Virus record (IMG/VR): IMGVR_UViG_3300050120_000434
Location: 1 to 46,879 of that record
Length of the DNA stretch: 46,879 bases
Source of the DNA: a virus
Strand: one strand, 5' to 3'
The position numbers and the translations under genes were made by a program. Each line of letters begins with the position of its first letter. Position 1 is the first letter of the stretch. The notes under the pieces are model-generated. The model searched no databases. It was not told the origin of the DNA and saw only the letters and a program-made list of their open reading frames with translations. Shown here piece by piece: positions 30,646-37,330 of this stretch.

Positions 30646-31388
30646 TTTAAATTGTTCAGGGTTTTTAAATATACAGTAAAAGGCAATAATTTAAAAGTAC
30701 AACGTTGCCCTCATTCAAAAAACGACACGGTGTTTTTGAGAAAAAATAAAAAATCCCTTAAAAAAAAAGAATTGAAATCGCTTTGTTACGCGTTCCAACT
30801 GTTACAAAACGTGTTACCGCTTTGATTATTAATATTTTATACTCGTAACACTTCGTAACATCTGTAACAGTTGCGAAACAGTACGTAACGTTACATTTTG
30901 TTTTGTTACTTAAAGTGTTACGGTAGCACATGCCACTTAACTAACAGTTAATCATAAGTATTATTTTTTATGATTTCAATTTGTAACAACTGTAACTATT
31001 TTTCTTCTATATAGAAAGAAAATAATAAATAGTGCAAAATAAAATTCTGTAGTAAAATAAAAAATTTCGAGGGAGCCACCTCTCCCCAACAAAAAAGGGG
31101 CGCGAAAGCTCGCCAGTCGGCGAGTCAAAAAAGTGATTAGGAGTTCGCTATCGCTCACCAGGTGCGTTGTTTCAATGTGAAGCAAAAATCACGCCCTCGT
31201 TCGTTCCTCACTCCGTCATGCTTTCCGCTGTCACAAAGAAACGAACGCGCGAGGTGCCCACTCTCTCCAGTCAAAGAAAGCTGCTCTGGCGCAGGTTAAA
31301 CAAGAAAAGAGATATGGTATTCGCCTGGCCTATGGCCAGCTCATGGGTGCGTTAGGCTATGCTGCGCAAAGCCATAACGCCAGGGCGG
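30646..31388. other. Gene-free region with motif cluster, AT-rich stretch and hairpins
   Basis: I see no supported CDS in these 743 bp. The region holds twelve GTTAC/GTAAC motifs (30785-30996), an AT-rich block (about 30935-31070), a CTCGCC-AGTC-GGCGAG hairpin (near 31109-31124) and a CCCC-rich hairpin (31083-31099). Small frames on either strand look accidental. Candidate roles: replication origin, or control region of the 30172-30645 gene. Confidence 0.45.
30785..30996. repeat. Cluster of twelve GTTAC/GTAAC motifs
   Basis: First bases of GTTAC or GTAAC are 30785, 30801, 30813, 30845, 30855, 30864, 30885, 30890, 30905, 30917, 30983 and 30992. Most extend to TGTTACN or CGTAACA. The palindrome GTAACGTTAC sits at 30885-30894. 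Chance would give well under one in this length. The core matches the left cluster at 1842-1930, implying one DNA-binding protein. Confidence 0.7.
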
Positions 31389-31679
31389 CTAATTATATAC
31401 CGGGCGCGGATCGAACGGGGACACTTCCATTTGCCGGCGATCGCGGCACTGCGCATACCAGTTGATGGCCGGTGCCAGCTCGAGGGCCGTGTCTGCAGAT
31501 ACGCCTTCCGTTTCGAAGGCCATGAGTGTGCCCTGGTCGTTGCCAAACAAATGGATCTCATTCGGCTGCGCTTTAAATGGGGTGTGCTTTAAAAAAAATA
31601 CATGTACACGTAACGCTGTAACGGTATTCACTATAATATCGTGCCCTGCATTGGGGATGAGTTGGAAGGGTGTGGCCAT
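31389..31679 (-). CDS. Small hypothetical protein between late region and hicAB
   Basis: A 96-aa protein starting MATPFQLIPNAGHDIIV. It contains NEIHLFGNDQGTLMAFETEG and ends CRDRRQMEVSPFDPRPVYN. The frame is coding-like, but the family is not recognised. A perfect -7 box TATCTTTG ends 4 nt before its ATG, with a weak -33, so the mRNA is predicted leaderless. It reads away from hicAB and towards the late region. It may be part of the phage or a host remnant. Confidence 0.5.
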   Translation of the reverse strand: MATPFQLIPNAGHDIIVNTVTALRVHVFFLKHTPFKAQPNEIHLFGNDQGTLMAFETEGVSADTALELAPAINWYAQCRDRRQMEVSPFDPRPVYN

Positions 31680-31737
31680 GCTTCAAAGATAAGCAAGTGG
31701 CCATAGTACCGACTGACTTTTTGCAACTAAAAATAAA

Positions 31738-31786
31738 GTAATAAATAAATTACTTTTTACTTGTGTAAAAGTAATAAAAACATTAC
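31738..31786 (+). promoter_or_regulatory. Paired palindromic operators upstream of hicAB
   Basis: Two 16-bp dyads, GTAATAAATAAATTAC (31738-31753) and GTAATAAAAACATTAC (31771-31786), have identical GTAAT/ATTAC arms and centres 33 bp apart. A near-consensus -7 box TACCTTTA (31784-31791) overlaps the second. These are likely HicB/HicAB autoregulation sites. Confidence 0.7.
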
Positions 31787-31811
31787 CTTTATATCAACAA
31801 TAAAAGAAAGG

Positions 31812-31997
31812 ATGAAATGTTCGGAATTACTCAGAAAGTTACAAAAAGGCGGATGGCAGACAGTCCGGCAAACAGGGAGCCATTTAATTATGGAGCATCC
31901 TGACAAAAGTGGACAAATCATCTTCCCCAGCCACGGTTCAAAAGAAATGAAAAAGGGGTTGGCAGAAAAATTACTAAAACAGGCGGGGCTTAAATAG
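31812..31997 (+). CDS. hicA: HicA toxin (mRNA interferase)
   Basis: A 61-aa HicA protein with the start MKCSELLRKLQKGGW at 31812; a frame opening at 31761 is upstream of the palindromes and is unlikely. It has the double-stranded RNA-binding-like fold with the catalytic His region in RQTGSHLIMEHP and the conserved IIFPSHGSKEMKKGLAEKLLKQAG. HicA cleaves mRNA when free; HicB neutralises it. Encoded 46 nt before hicB on the same strand. Confidence 0.92.
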   Translation: MKCSELLRKLQKGGWQTVRQTGSHLIMEHPDKSGQIIFPSHGSKEMKKGLAEKLLKQAGLK

Positions 31998-32043
31998 CCC
32001 CACCTTTACTAAATTATATTTTACGTTTAAATTTCAATCAGTT

Positions 32044-32445
32044 ATGAAAAAATTAGTTTTTATTGTGGGAAAGGACGAAGATGGCTTTTCGGCTTCTGCA
32101 GAAGACTTTGACAACCATTCCATTGTTACCATGGGGGATGATTTAACAGAATTAAAGGCCAATATTTTAGATGCCATAAATTTACAGCTGCAGCATAATG
32201 GCGAGGCGCTGGCCACGGAAGACGCTATCGTATTAAAATATGATATGCCTTCATTTTTTGAATACTATACAGTGATCAACTCAACGGCCCTGGCTAAGAG
32301 AATTGGAATGAACCCGGCCTTATTGTCGCAATACACCAATGGCATCAAGCCGGCGAGCGAAAAGCAAGCAAAAAGGGTATTTGAGGGCATAAGGCAATTG
32401 GGAAGAGAACTGAGCGTGTTGGATTATGCCTTTGCTTCAAAATAA
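32044..32445 (+). CDS. hicB: HicB antitoxin with C-terminal HTH
   Basis: A 133-aa antitoxin. The N-terminal ~65 residues form the HicB-type partial RNase H fold (MKKLVFIVGKDEDGFSAS and MGDDLTELKANILDAINLQ). The C-terminal part (about 80-133, AKRIGMNPALLSQYTNG) is an XRE-type helix-turn-helix that likely binds the dyads at 31738-31786. It inhibits HicA and represses the operon. Such pairs stabilise prophages or act as abortive-infection or stress modules. It is the last gene before the shared terminator at 32456-32483. Confidence 0.92.
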   Translation: MKKLVFIVGKDEDGFSASAEDFDNHSIVTMGDDLTELKANILDAINLQLQHNGEALATEDAIVLKYDMPSFFEYYTVINSTALAKRIGMNPALLSQYTNGIKPASEKQAKRVFEGIRQLGRELSVLDYAFASK

Positions 32446-32455
32446 GAAGCGCATA

Positions 32456-32483
32456 AAAAAAGCCCTGTAAAAAGGGCTTTTTT
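32456..32483. terminator. Bidirectional terminator between hicAB and early genes
   Basis: AAAAAAGCCCT, a 6-nt loop, AGGGCTTTTTT: a perfect 11-bp stem with A- and T-runs at the two ends. It serves hicB (plus) and the early operon (minus), whose last gene ends at 32550. Confidence 0.85.
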
Positions 32484-32549
32484 CTTAATGTTTTAGTTGT
32501 ATATTAAATTAATTATTGTATATTTATGTGTCTGTAGTTTGGCCTTAAA

Positions 32550-32837
32550 CTATCCCTTTTTAGGCCAAAAACTAACGCCCTCAGAAGCGCTGATACTGTG
32601 AAACTTCGACGCGCTACTCATTAAAACCTGTAATTCTTCAATACTTACCCTAACCGGTTCTTCCATTCCCTTTTCTAAAAAATCTACGTCCTCCACCATA
32701 CCATGCTCATCGTGCCACAGCTGAACAACCACATACACACGGCCCATGGTAGACTGCCACCAGCTGAACTTGCCGAACAGATTTTGAAACCTGCAGCGCT
32801 CCTTGTGTAATGCTTCTTCCGGCGTGAGGTAATTCAT
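32550..32837 (-). CDS. Last early-operon gene, unknown
   Basis: A 95-aa protein, MNYLTPEEALHKERCRFQNL at the start, with KFSWWQSTMGRVYVVVQLW and acidic EDVDFLEKGMEE. A helix near VSIEELQVLMSS and a short Trp-containing end follow. It overlaps the recombinase by 4 nt. Function unknown. It may modulate the upstream serine recombinase, by position only. Confidence 0.5.
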   Translation of the reverse strand: MNYLTPEEALHKERCRFQNLFGKFSWWQSTMGRVYVVVQLWHDEHGMVEDVDFLEKGMEEPVRVSIEELQVLMSSASKFHSISASEGVSFWPKKG

Positions 32838-33721
32838 ATATTTAAGCTAATTCGCGTATCGGTCTTTAAATAAATATTCCTGCCGTCAGGATTTTTAACC
32901 TTTACATATTCGTCGCCCTGGCTAACAATCTCATATACTTCATTTATTTCGTATTCATCATACGGAAAAAATTTTGTACCAGGTAACAAACCGAACAGGC
33001 TCGTTTCATATTTCCTGGAATGATTCAAAGTAATATTCTCTCTTATGATCTGATGTTTTTGGATAATCTCTAAGCGACCATATTTTGATAAACCAGTATT
33101 GACTTTATTTAATTTGGCTTTTACCAAGGCTGGGCTATCATTAACAAATGAAGCCACGGTTAAACGATGCACGCCGAGTATCCTACCAATAACACTCGCA
33201 GGAACACCTCGGCGTAATAACTCCTCGATTTCAAAATCCCTGCCGGTAAGTTTCTTTTGAGATGATTTACTTCCTTTAGGCCTTCCGAGTATCTGGCCTT
33301 CCGCTTTACGCCTGGCCAGCGCTTCTTTAGTCCGTTGTGAGATCAGCTGACGTTCAATCTGGGCTGATAGTCCGAAAGCAAACGCCAGTACCTGGGACTG
33401 AATGTCGTTACCCAATCTATAATTATCTTTTATGGTATGTACCTGTAATCCTCTTTCCATGCAATTTGAAAGGATACCCATTATTTGCATTAGATTGCGC
33501 CCTATCCTGGATAGCTCAGAGCATATTAATAGGTCGCCTTTATTCATCTTTTTTATCAATGGTGTTATTTCGCGTTTATTTATATCCTTTGTGGAACTAA
33601 TTGTTTCTTCTATCCAGGAATCAACTATATATTCGTTTTTTGTAGCATAATTTAAAATTTCAAACTTTTGATTTTCGTAATTCTGCTTATCTGTGCTAAC
33701 CCTGATGTAACCGTATGTCAT
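32834..33721 (-). CDS. Serine recombinase (resolvase/invertase family)
   Basis: A 295-aa protein. Residues 1-140 are the resolvase catalytic domain: Tyr-x-Arg-Val-Ser9 (MTYGYIRVSTDK) with the nucleophile Ser, and SELSRIGRN near residue 70 with the two Arg residues of the active site. A helical hinge (SQRTKEALARRKAEG) and an HTH (VPASVIGRILGVHRLTV) follow. It then carries an ~85-residue C-terminal extension ending in IYLKTDTRISLNI, absent from short resolvases. It may invert a DNA segment or resolve concatemers. It overlaps neighbours by 4 nt. Confidence 0.88.
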   Translation of the reverse strand: MTYGYIRVSTDKQNYENQKFEILNYATKNEYIVDSWIEETISSTKDINKREITPLIKKMNKGDLLICSELSRIGRNLMQIMGILSNCMERGLQVHTIKDNYRLGNDIQSQVLAFAFGLSAQIERQLISQRTKEALARRKAEGQILGRPKGSKSSQKKLTGRDFEIEELLRRGVPASVIGRILGVHRLTVASFVNDSPALVKAKLNKVNTGLSKYGRLEIIQKHQIIRENITLNHSRKYETSLFGLLPGTKFFPYDEYEINEVYEIVSQGDEYVKVKNPDGRNIYLKTDTRISLNI

Positions 33722-33963
33722 GAGATACTATCTAAAAATTTAAAAGCCTGTTCTGAATATTTATTAATTAGCAATGTTTTTAGGCTATATCCCATGCTCT
33801 CATAATCGCCATGTTGCTGATGCAACCAAGCATCGAATCGAACAATATCAATTTGTATCCTTTGAAAGCCAACAGACATTTCCTGCTCATAAAAATCGCT
33901 TAACCTTAGATCAAAAAAGTTCGTAAACAAGCCTTTAGCTTTAGTATATTCAGTTAATTTCAT
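33718..33963 (-). CDS. Small early gene, unknown
   Basis: An 81-aa protein, MKLTEYTKAKGLFTNFFDL at the start, with QIDIVRFDAWLHQQHGDY and a helical end (LLINKYSEQAFKFLDS). It overlaps the recombinase start by 4 nt and the J-domain stop by one base. It is compact and helix-rich. No known motif. Confidence 0.5.
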   Translation of the reverse strand: MKLTEYTKAKGLFTNFFDLRLSDFYEQEMSVGFQRIQIDIVRFDAWLHQQHGDYESMGYSLKTLLINKYSEQAFKFLDSIS

Positions 33964-34556
33964 TATCCTTTTGCTTTTATAGCTTCTTCAAAAGCCCTGG
34001 ACAGATCTAAAAACTTTTCCTTACTACCGGTATGCTTATTATCCGGATGCAAAACTTTGGCTTTCGCATGATAGGCCGACTTGATCATCGTGGTCGACGC
34101 GCTTTGATCCACGCCAAGCACCTGCCACCAGGCCGGGTGGCTTTCACCGGCGTTTTGAGGCAATTCTTTACGTTCGCTCAGCGCCTGGCTAATAATGTTG
34201 GTGCAGCGCCAGCGTTCCAGGCTGCGGATGGCCTCTAAGCTGTTCTGTACGGCGCGCATGTTCTCATGGAGATACTTCCAATTGTCGCAGGCTACAATTG
34301 ATTCCTGATTGCTGTATTTGAAATATACGGCCACGCCCGGGTTGTCGTAAACCAGCCGGCCACTCGCCGGGATCAGCCCGCGCCGGTCTACCTGCACATT
34401 TGAGGTAATTACAATATCGGTAGCTTTAAGCCGGCTTAGTTCGTACAAAACACCGTCCCGGGCTTCGGCCAACGTGCATTTAAATTTTGAATATTCGCGG
34501 TCATAAGTAACCGGGTAACCTTGCGGCCATTGGAGTGGAAACGGTTCTATGATCAT
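33963..34556 (-). CDS. J-domain protein (DnaJ-type co-chaperone)
   Basis: A 197-aa protein with a C-terminal J domain (about 140-197): PAWWQVLGVDQSASTTMIKS, AYHAKAKVLHPDNKHTG with the diagnostic HPD triad at 170-172, and FLDLSRAFEEAI. The N-terminal ~130 residues (PFPLQWPQGYPVTYDREY, VVITSNVQVDRRG-like) form an unknown domain. J proteins recruit and stimulate DnaK-type Hsp70. In phages they assist replication or capsid folding (lambda uses host DnaJ). The overlap of 4 nt with the small gene upstream is typical here. Confidence 0.75.
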   Translation of the reverse strand: MIIEPFPLQWPQGYPVTYDREYSKFKCTLAEARDGVLYELSRLKATDIVITSNVQVDRRGLIPASGRLVYDNPGVAVYFKYSNQESIVACDNWKYLHENMRAVQNSLEAIRSLERWRCTNIISQALSERKELPQNAGESHPAWWQVLGVDQSASTTMIKSAYHAKAKVLHPDNKHTGSKEKFLDLSRAFEEAIKAKG

Positions 34557-34732
34557 GATTTAAAGTATTTTTGTTTAACAGCATCAACCCTATCCGGGCT
34601 TACCATGATGATTGTTTTGGCATCAATATGTACCGGTACCAACTCATCCAGGTTGCGCTGGAGCGTTGGCACCTTCTTTCGCTGCCGCGCCTGATCGCGC
34701 TTGATCCCCCGGGCGTGTTCTCCTAACCTCAT
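34553..34732 (-). CDS. 59-aa basic protein
   Basis: A short complete frame, MRLGEHARGIKRDQARQRKK at the start, then VPTLQRNLDELVPVHID and TIIMVSPDRVDAVKQKYF. Very basic N-terminus, ATGA overlap with the J-domain gene, and 3 nt after the upstream stop. These make translation very likely. It may bind nucleic acid; nothing else can be said. Confidence 0.6.
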   Translation of the reverse strand: MRLGEHARGIKRDQARQRKKVPTLQRNLDELVPVHIDAKTIIMVSPDRVDAVKQKYFKS

Positions 34733-34735
34733 AGA

Positions 34736-35014
34736 TTAATTGGGGTTTAGTTTTAAAAAATAACCACCTGAATTATTGGCTGCTGTGTCAATTCCCGTAC
34801 AATTGCCATAAATCTGTTGGATAATGATGTAGAAAATCACTTTTGGTAGTGGCTTATTGATATAAGCAACATAATCTTCAAATAATAAGTGCTGCGCCCG
34901 GCAAGTGTCCGATTTTTCAAAACATTGTTCTAAAGGCTTAAAGTCAAGTCCATGCGCTTTCGGATCGGTTATTAATGTTTTGTAGGCCTCAACGGCTTCC
35001 TTTGATAAAATCAT
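34736..35014 (-). CDS. Small early gene, unknown
   Basis: A 92-aa protein, MILSKEAVEAYKTLITDPKA at the start. Its helical LEQCFEKSDTCRAQHLLFEDY segment has two Cys, then KVIFYIIIQQIYGNC and a Gly/Asn end. The first half could form a small helical domain. It overlaps the upstream gene by 4 nt. Unknown function. Confidence 0.5.
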   Translation of the reverse strand: MILSKEAVEAYKTLITDPKAHGLDFKPLEQCFEKSDTCRAQHLLFEDYVAYINKPLPKVIFYIIIQQIYGNCTGIDTAANNSGGYFLKLNPN

Positions 35015-35208
35015 TGTTTTGTGGGATTTATAAATTCGTTAAGTTGTTTTGATAGCTCGCTAACATTGAATTGCACATCTTCCAGGTAGTAATAATCATC
35101 GTCGTGGGCTACACCCCGGCGTTCGTTTTTAACAGTGCAAATTATTTCCTCAGCCTGGTCTAAAAGTTTTTCCGCTCTGCTTAGCCGTTCTTTTTGTTTT
35201 TTCGTCAT
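35011..35208 (-). CDS. Small early gene with coiled coil, unknown
   Basis: A 65-aa protein, MTKKQKERLSRAEKLLDQAE at the start, a basic/amphipathic helix, followed by EIICTVKNERRG and a second helix (NVSELSKQLNEFI). Likely a short coiled coil. 4-nt overlaps on both sides. Unknown. Confidence 0.5.
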   Translation of the reverse strand: MTKKQKERLSRAEKLLDQAEEIICTVKNERRGVAHDDDYYYLEDVQFNVSELSKQLNEFINPTKQ

Positions 35209-35522
35209 GGCGTAACTTTGGAATTTGGTAAATTTTCTGAACCTAATTTGGTACTAATGCCCAGCTGCTTTAACTGCTTTTCGTGCTCAATGGCCAGGGC
35301 CTCGAGCTTGCCGGCAAATTCCGCCAACAAGGCCTGGTACTGCTTCCAGATATGCGCGGGGAAATAATCCTTACTGAAATTTACCCGTTCGATAAAGGGC
35401 CCTTTGCCTTCAATATTTACCCATTCAATCAAATCAGGATCATTAAGCTCCCTGGCAAATTTTTTGACTTCCCATATATTAAATGGCAGCATGTTTTGCG
35501 TGTACTTGTTTAGCACGTTCAT
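35205..35522 (-). CDS. Early gene, unknown
   Basis: A 105-aa protein, MNVLNKYTQNMLPFNIWEV at the start, with IKKFARELNDPDLI-like helices, then VNFSKDYFPAHIWKQYQ and a C-terminal helix (LEALAIEHEKQLKQLG). Helical, mixed charge. It overlaps the ASCH-like gene by 4 nt. No family recognised. Confidence 0.5.
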   Translation of the reverse strand: MNVLNKYTQNMLPFNIWEVKKFARELNDPDLIEWVNIEGKGPFIERVNFSKDYFPAHIWKQYQALLAEFAGKLEALAIEHEKQLKQLGISTKLGSENLPNSKVTP

Positions 35523-36220
35523 GGCAGCGCTCCTTCCAACTCAGCTATCTCCGGCATACCCTTGCGCGATAGTTCTTTAAAACAGATCACCCATACCCAG
35601 GGATTAGCTTGCCAGCTTCCAGGGTTATTAATTAACTCCCACAGGCTGCGGAACGATTCCACAGCGGTTTTAAAAAGACCGTCTTCGCATAAGCCGTCGA
35701 GCATATCGCCGCGATGCCCGTTTTTATCACACAGGTAGCACTTCCAGCCGTCAATATAGTGGTCTGATTGAGCTATGCCTTCGGCAATAGCATCTGCTTC
35801 CGATATGTTTTGCAACCGCTCAATTCTTAACTCTGTATTTTCTAACCAGAATCTCGCTTTGTCGCGTTTTAAATAGATTGATGGCGACAGTGCTATACCT
35901 CTACGAGCTGCTTCCGGAATCAAATCGGGGAAGGCCACGTAATACGGTGGATTGCCTTCACCTTTTAATGGTATTTTAATAAACGACTCGCGAACCCAAA
36001 GCAATGAACCAGGTACGCCATAAGGCTTTTTAAATTTAACCTGATCTATTGGCCATTGAATAGCCGGCGAATTTGTACCGTGTAATGCAATACGCTCAAC
36101 CTCATCCAAATAAGTAAGAATGTGCTGATCGGTAATAATTCGCCTGGTTTGTGTTTTGTGGCCGGCTAACAAGGCCTTGACCATTGATTGACTAAAAAGT
36201 ATCGGTGTTATTTTTTTCAT
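35519..36220 (-). CDS. ASCH/PUA-like phage protein
   Basis: A 233-aa protein with the KTQTRR motif (ALLAGHKTQTRRIITDQ), GSLLWVRESF, and W/P-rich NPWVWVICFK at the end. This fits the ASCH-like phage protein type, an RNA-binding-related fold. A CYLCDKNGHRGDMLDGLC segment (about 161-178) could hold zinc. It has a strong Shine-Dalgarno sequence, AAGGAGG, 7 nt before ATG 36220, which is rare in Bacteroidota. Function in phage is unknown. Confidence 0.6.
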   Translation of the reverse strand: MKKITPILFSQSMVKALLAGHKTQTRRIITDQHILTYLDEVERIALHGTNSPAIQWPIDQVKFKKPYGVPGSLLWVRESFIKIPLKGEGNPPYYVAFPDLIPEAARRGIALSPSIYLKRDKARFWLENTELRIERLQNISEADAIAEGIAQSDHYIDGWKCYLCDKNGHRGDMLDGLCEDGLFKTAVESFRSLWELINNPGSWQANPWVWVICFKELSRKGMPEIAELEGALP

Positions 36221-36237
36221 GCGATTTCCTCCTTATG

Positions 36238-36447
36238 TTATGGTTTTATTCCTGGCCAAATAACATTAGCCTCCTTTGAAAAAATAAACGTGTATTTGTT
36301 ACCTTTTTGGAAATTTTCGAGCAGTAAAACGTCGGTATCGGTGCCGTAAAGCAGACTTCGCGCCTGCTCAATGGTTACCGGTGTTTTAGAGGTTAACGTT
36401 ACACTCAGCGCATCAGGGCATTGTTGTTGATGTTGCTTAAACGTCAT
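36238..36447 (-). CDS. Small early gene with strong RBS, unknown
   Basis: A 69-aa protein, MTFKQHQQQCPDALSVTLTS at the start, with IEQARSLLYGTDTDVLLLENF and KGNKYTFIFSKEANV. Mixed alpha/beta. It has AAGGAGG 7 nt before its ATG at 36447. Unknown function. Confidence 0.55.
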   Translation of the reverse strand: MTFKQHQQQCPDALSVTLTSKTPVTIEQARSLLYGTDTDVLLLENFQKGNKYTFIFSKEANVIWPGIKP

Positions 36448-36620
36448 GAATTTTCCTCCTTATCTTTAATTCCAACCATACCCGTCAGCTTTTTAACTGA
36501 ATCCACAAAACATTCAGCCAAAGCCTTTGTGTCTTTGAAAAAAAGGTCCCGTTGCAGTACTTCGCAAATGTCTTCCCAGGTTAATACTTTTGTTGGTTTT
36601 AAGTTATTATAGATTAAAAT
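36444..36620 (-). other. 58-codon ORF without an ATG start
   Basis: Directly after the TAA of the 36621-37031 gene, and in the same frame, lies an open frame containing KPTKVLTWEDICEVLQRD and AECFVDSVKKLTGMVGIK, ending NS-TGA at the ATG of 36447. It has coding-like composition but no ATG, GTG or TTG near its start. The only in-frame ATG is near the end. Options: readthrough of the stop, a non-ATG start, or a decayed gene. Its end encodes the AAGGAGG of the next gene. Confidence 0.35.
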
Positions 36621-37031
36621 TTAGGATTGTTTATTAATCAGAATTACCATGTGGCAATCCAGGTATAACTGCGGAAACTGGTTAATTATGTACCTCGCCA
36701 GTTCATCCGAAAGCAGCAAAAAGCGGGCGCCGACATCCGTGCCCGCGTGATCGCAGTGCGTGAGCGTGTACGTGAACCGAAACCCCGTGGGATTGGTAGC
36801 GTCTTCTACTACATAACCGTAGTTCCAAAACTTTTTTTGAGTTTGGTTTTTAAAATCAGCTACCCATGTAGGGTCGTTAGCAAAGTTGTGTGCCTTAATT
36901 ACTTTGGCAAGTACCCAATCGCTTACCGAGTACGAGCGGTCTTCTTCCGGAAAGCCTGAGGCATCAGGGCGGTAATCTGGCTCATATCCTAATGATACCA
37001 GGCATTCTTCAATCGTTTTAAATGTTTGCAT
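36621..37031 (-). CDS. Early gene, unknown
   Basis: A 136-aa protein starting MQTFKTIEECLVSLGYEPDYR. Its middle, VLAKVIKAHNFANDPTWVADF and NYGYVVEDATNPTGFRFTYT, suggests a single alpha/beta domain. It ends VILINKQS at a TAA after which the same frame stays open for 58 codons. Five bases separate it from the upstream gene. Unknown function. Confidence 0.5.
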   Translation of the reverse strand: MQTFKTIEECLVSLGYEPDYRPDASGFPEEDRSYSVSDWVLAKVIKAHNFANDPTWVADFKNQTQKKFWNYGYVVEDATNPTGFRFTYTLTHCDHAGTDVGARFLLLSDELARYIINQFPQLYLDCHMVILINKQS

Positions 37032-37036
37032 ATAAT

Positions 37037-37330
37037 TTATTTTTTAGTGAACATGATTATTTCGGGGTTCGGGTAGCTTTTAAAATCCCATTCTTGTATG
37101 CACAGGCTATTGATGAGCTGCTGTTTAAAAATGAAATTTTGCTCATCTAATTTGCCCATCATTACCGATTCCCAATCGGGCGATTGCCTGGACACGATGT
37201 GATCCACACTTCCCAGGGCTGTAAAATCGCAGCCGATCACATAGCAGATCTGTTGATCATTCATCTGAAACAGGCAGCACGGTACTTCATCTATGGAGCC
37301 ATCCGCGTTTTTAATTTCGAAAATGTCCAT
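37037..37330 (-). CDS. Early gene, unknown
   Basis: A 97-aa protein, MDIFEIKNADGSIDEVPCCL at the start, with FQMNDQQICYVIGCDF, WESVMMGKLDEQNF and a C-terminal QEWDFKSYPNPEIIMFTK. Four Cys in the first half may bind metal. Mixed alpha/beta. It overlaps the upstream duplicated-domain gene by one base. Unknown. Confidence 0.5.
   Translation of the reverse strand: MDIFEIKNADGSIDEVPCCLFQMNDQQICYVIGCDFTALGSVDHIVSRQSPDWESVMMGKLDEQNFIFKQQLINSLCIQEWDFKSYPNPEIIMFTKK

Noticed and set aside
30785-30996. CRISPR array
   Set aside because: The motif repeats are 5 bp with irregular spacing; there are no 25-40-bp repeats, no regular spacers and no cas genes.
30976-31185. 69-aa frame on the minus strand in the motif region
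   Set aside because: Composition is not protein-like in the N-terminal part, it overlaps the motif cluster and AT-rich block, and no ribosome or promoter context fits. Most likely an accidental frame.
31167-31355. 62-aa plus-strand frame in the same region
   Set aside because: It has Arg/Ser-rich composition, crosses a hairpin-rich segment, and has no start context. Treated as chance.
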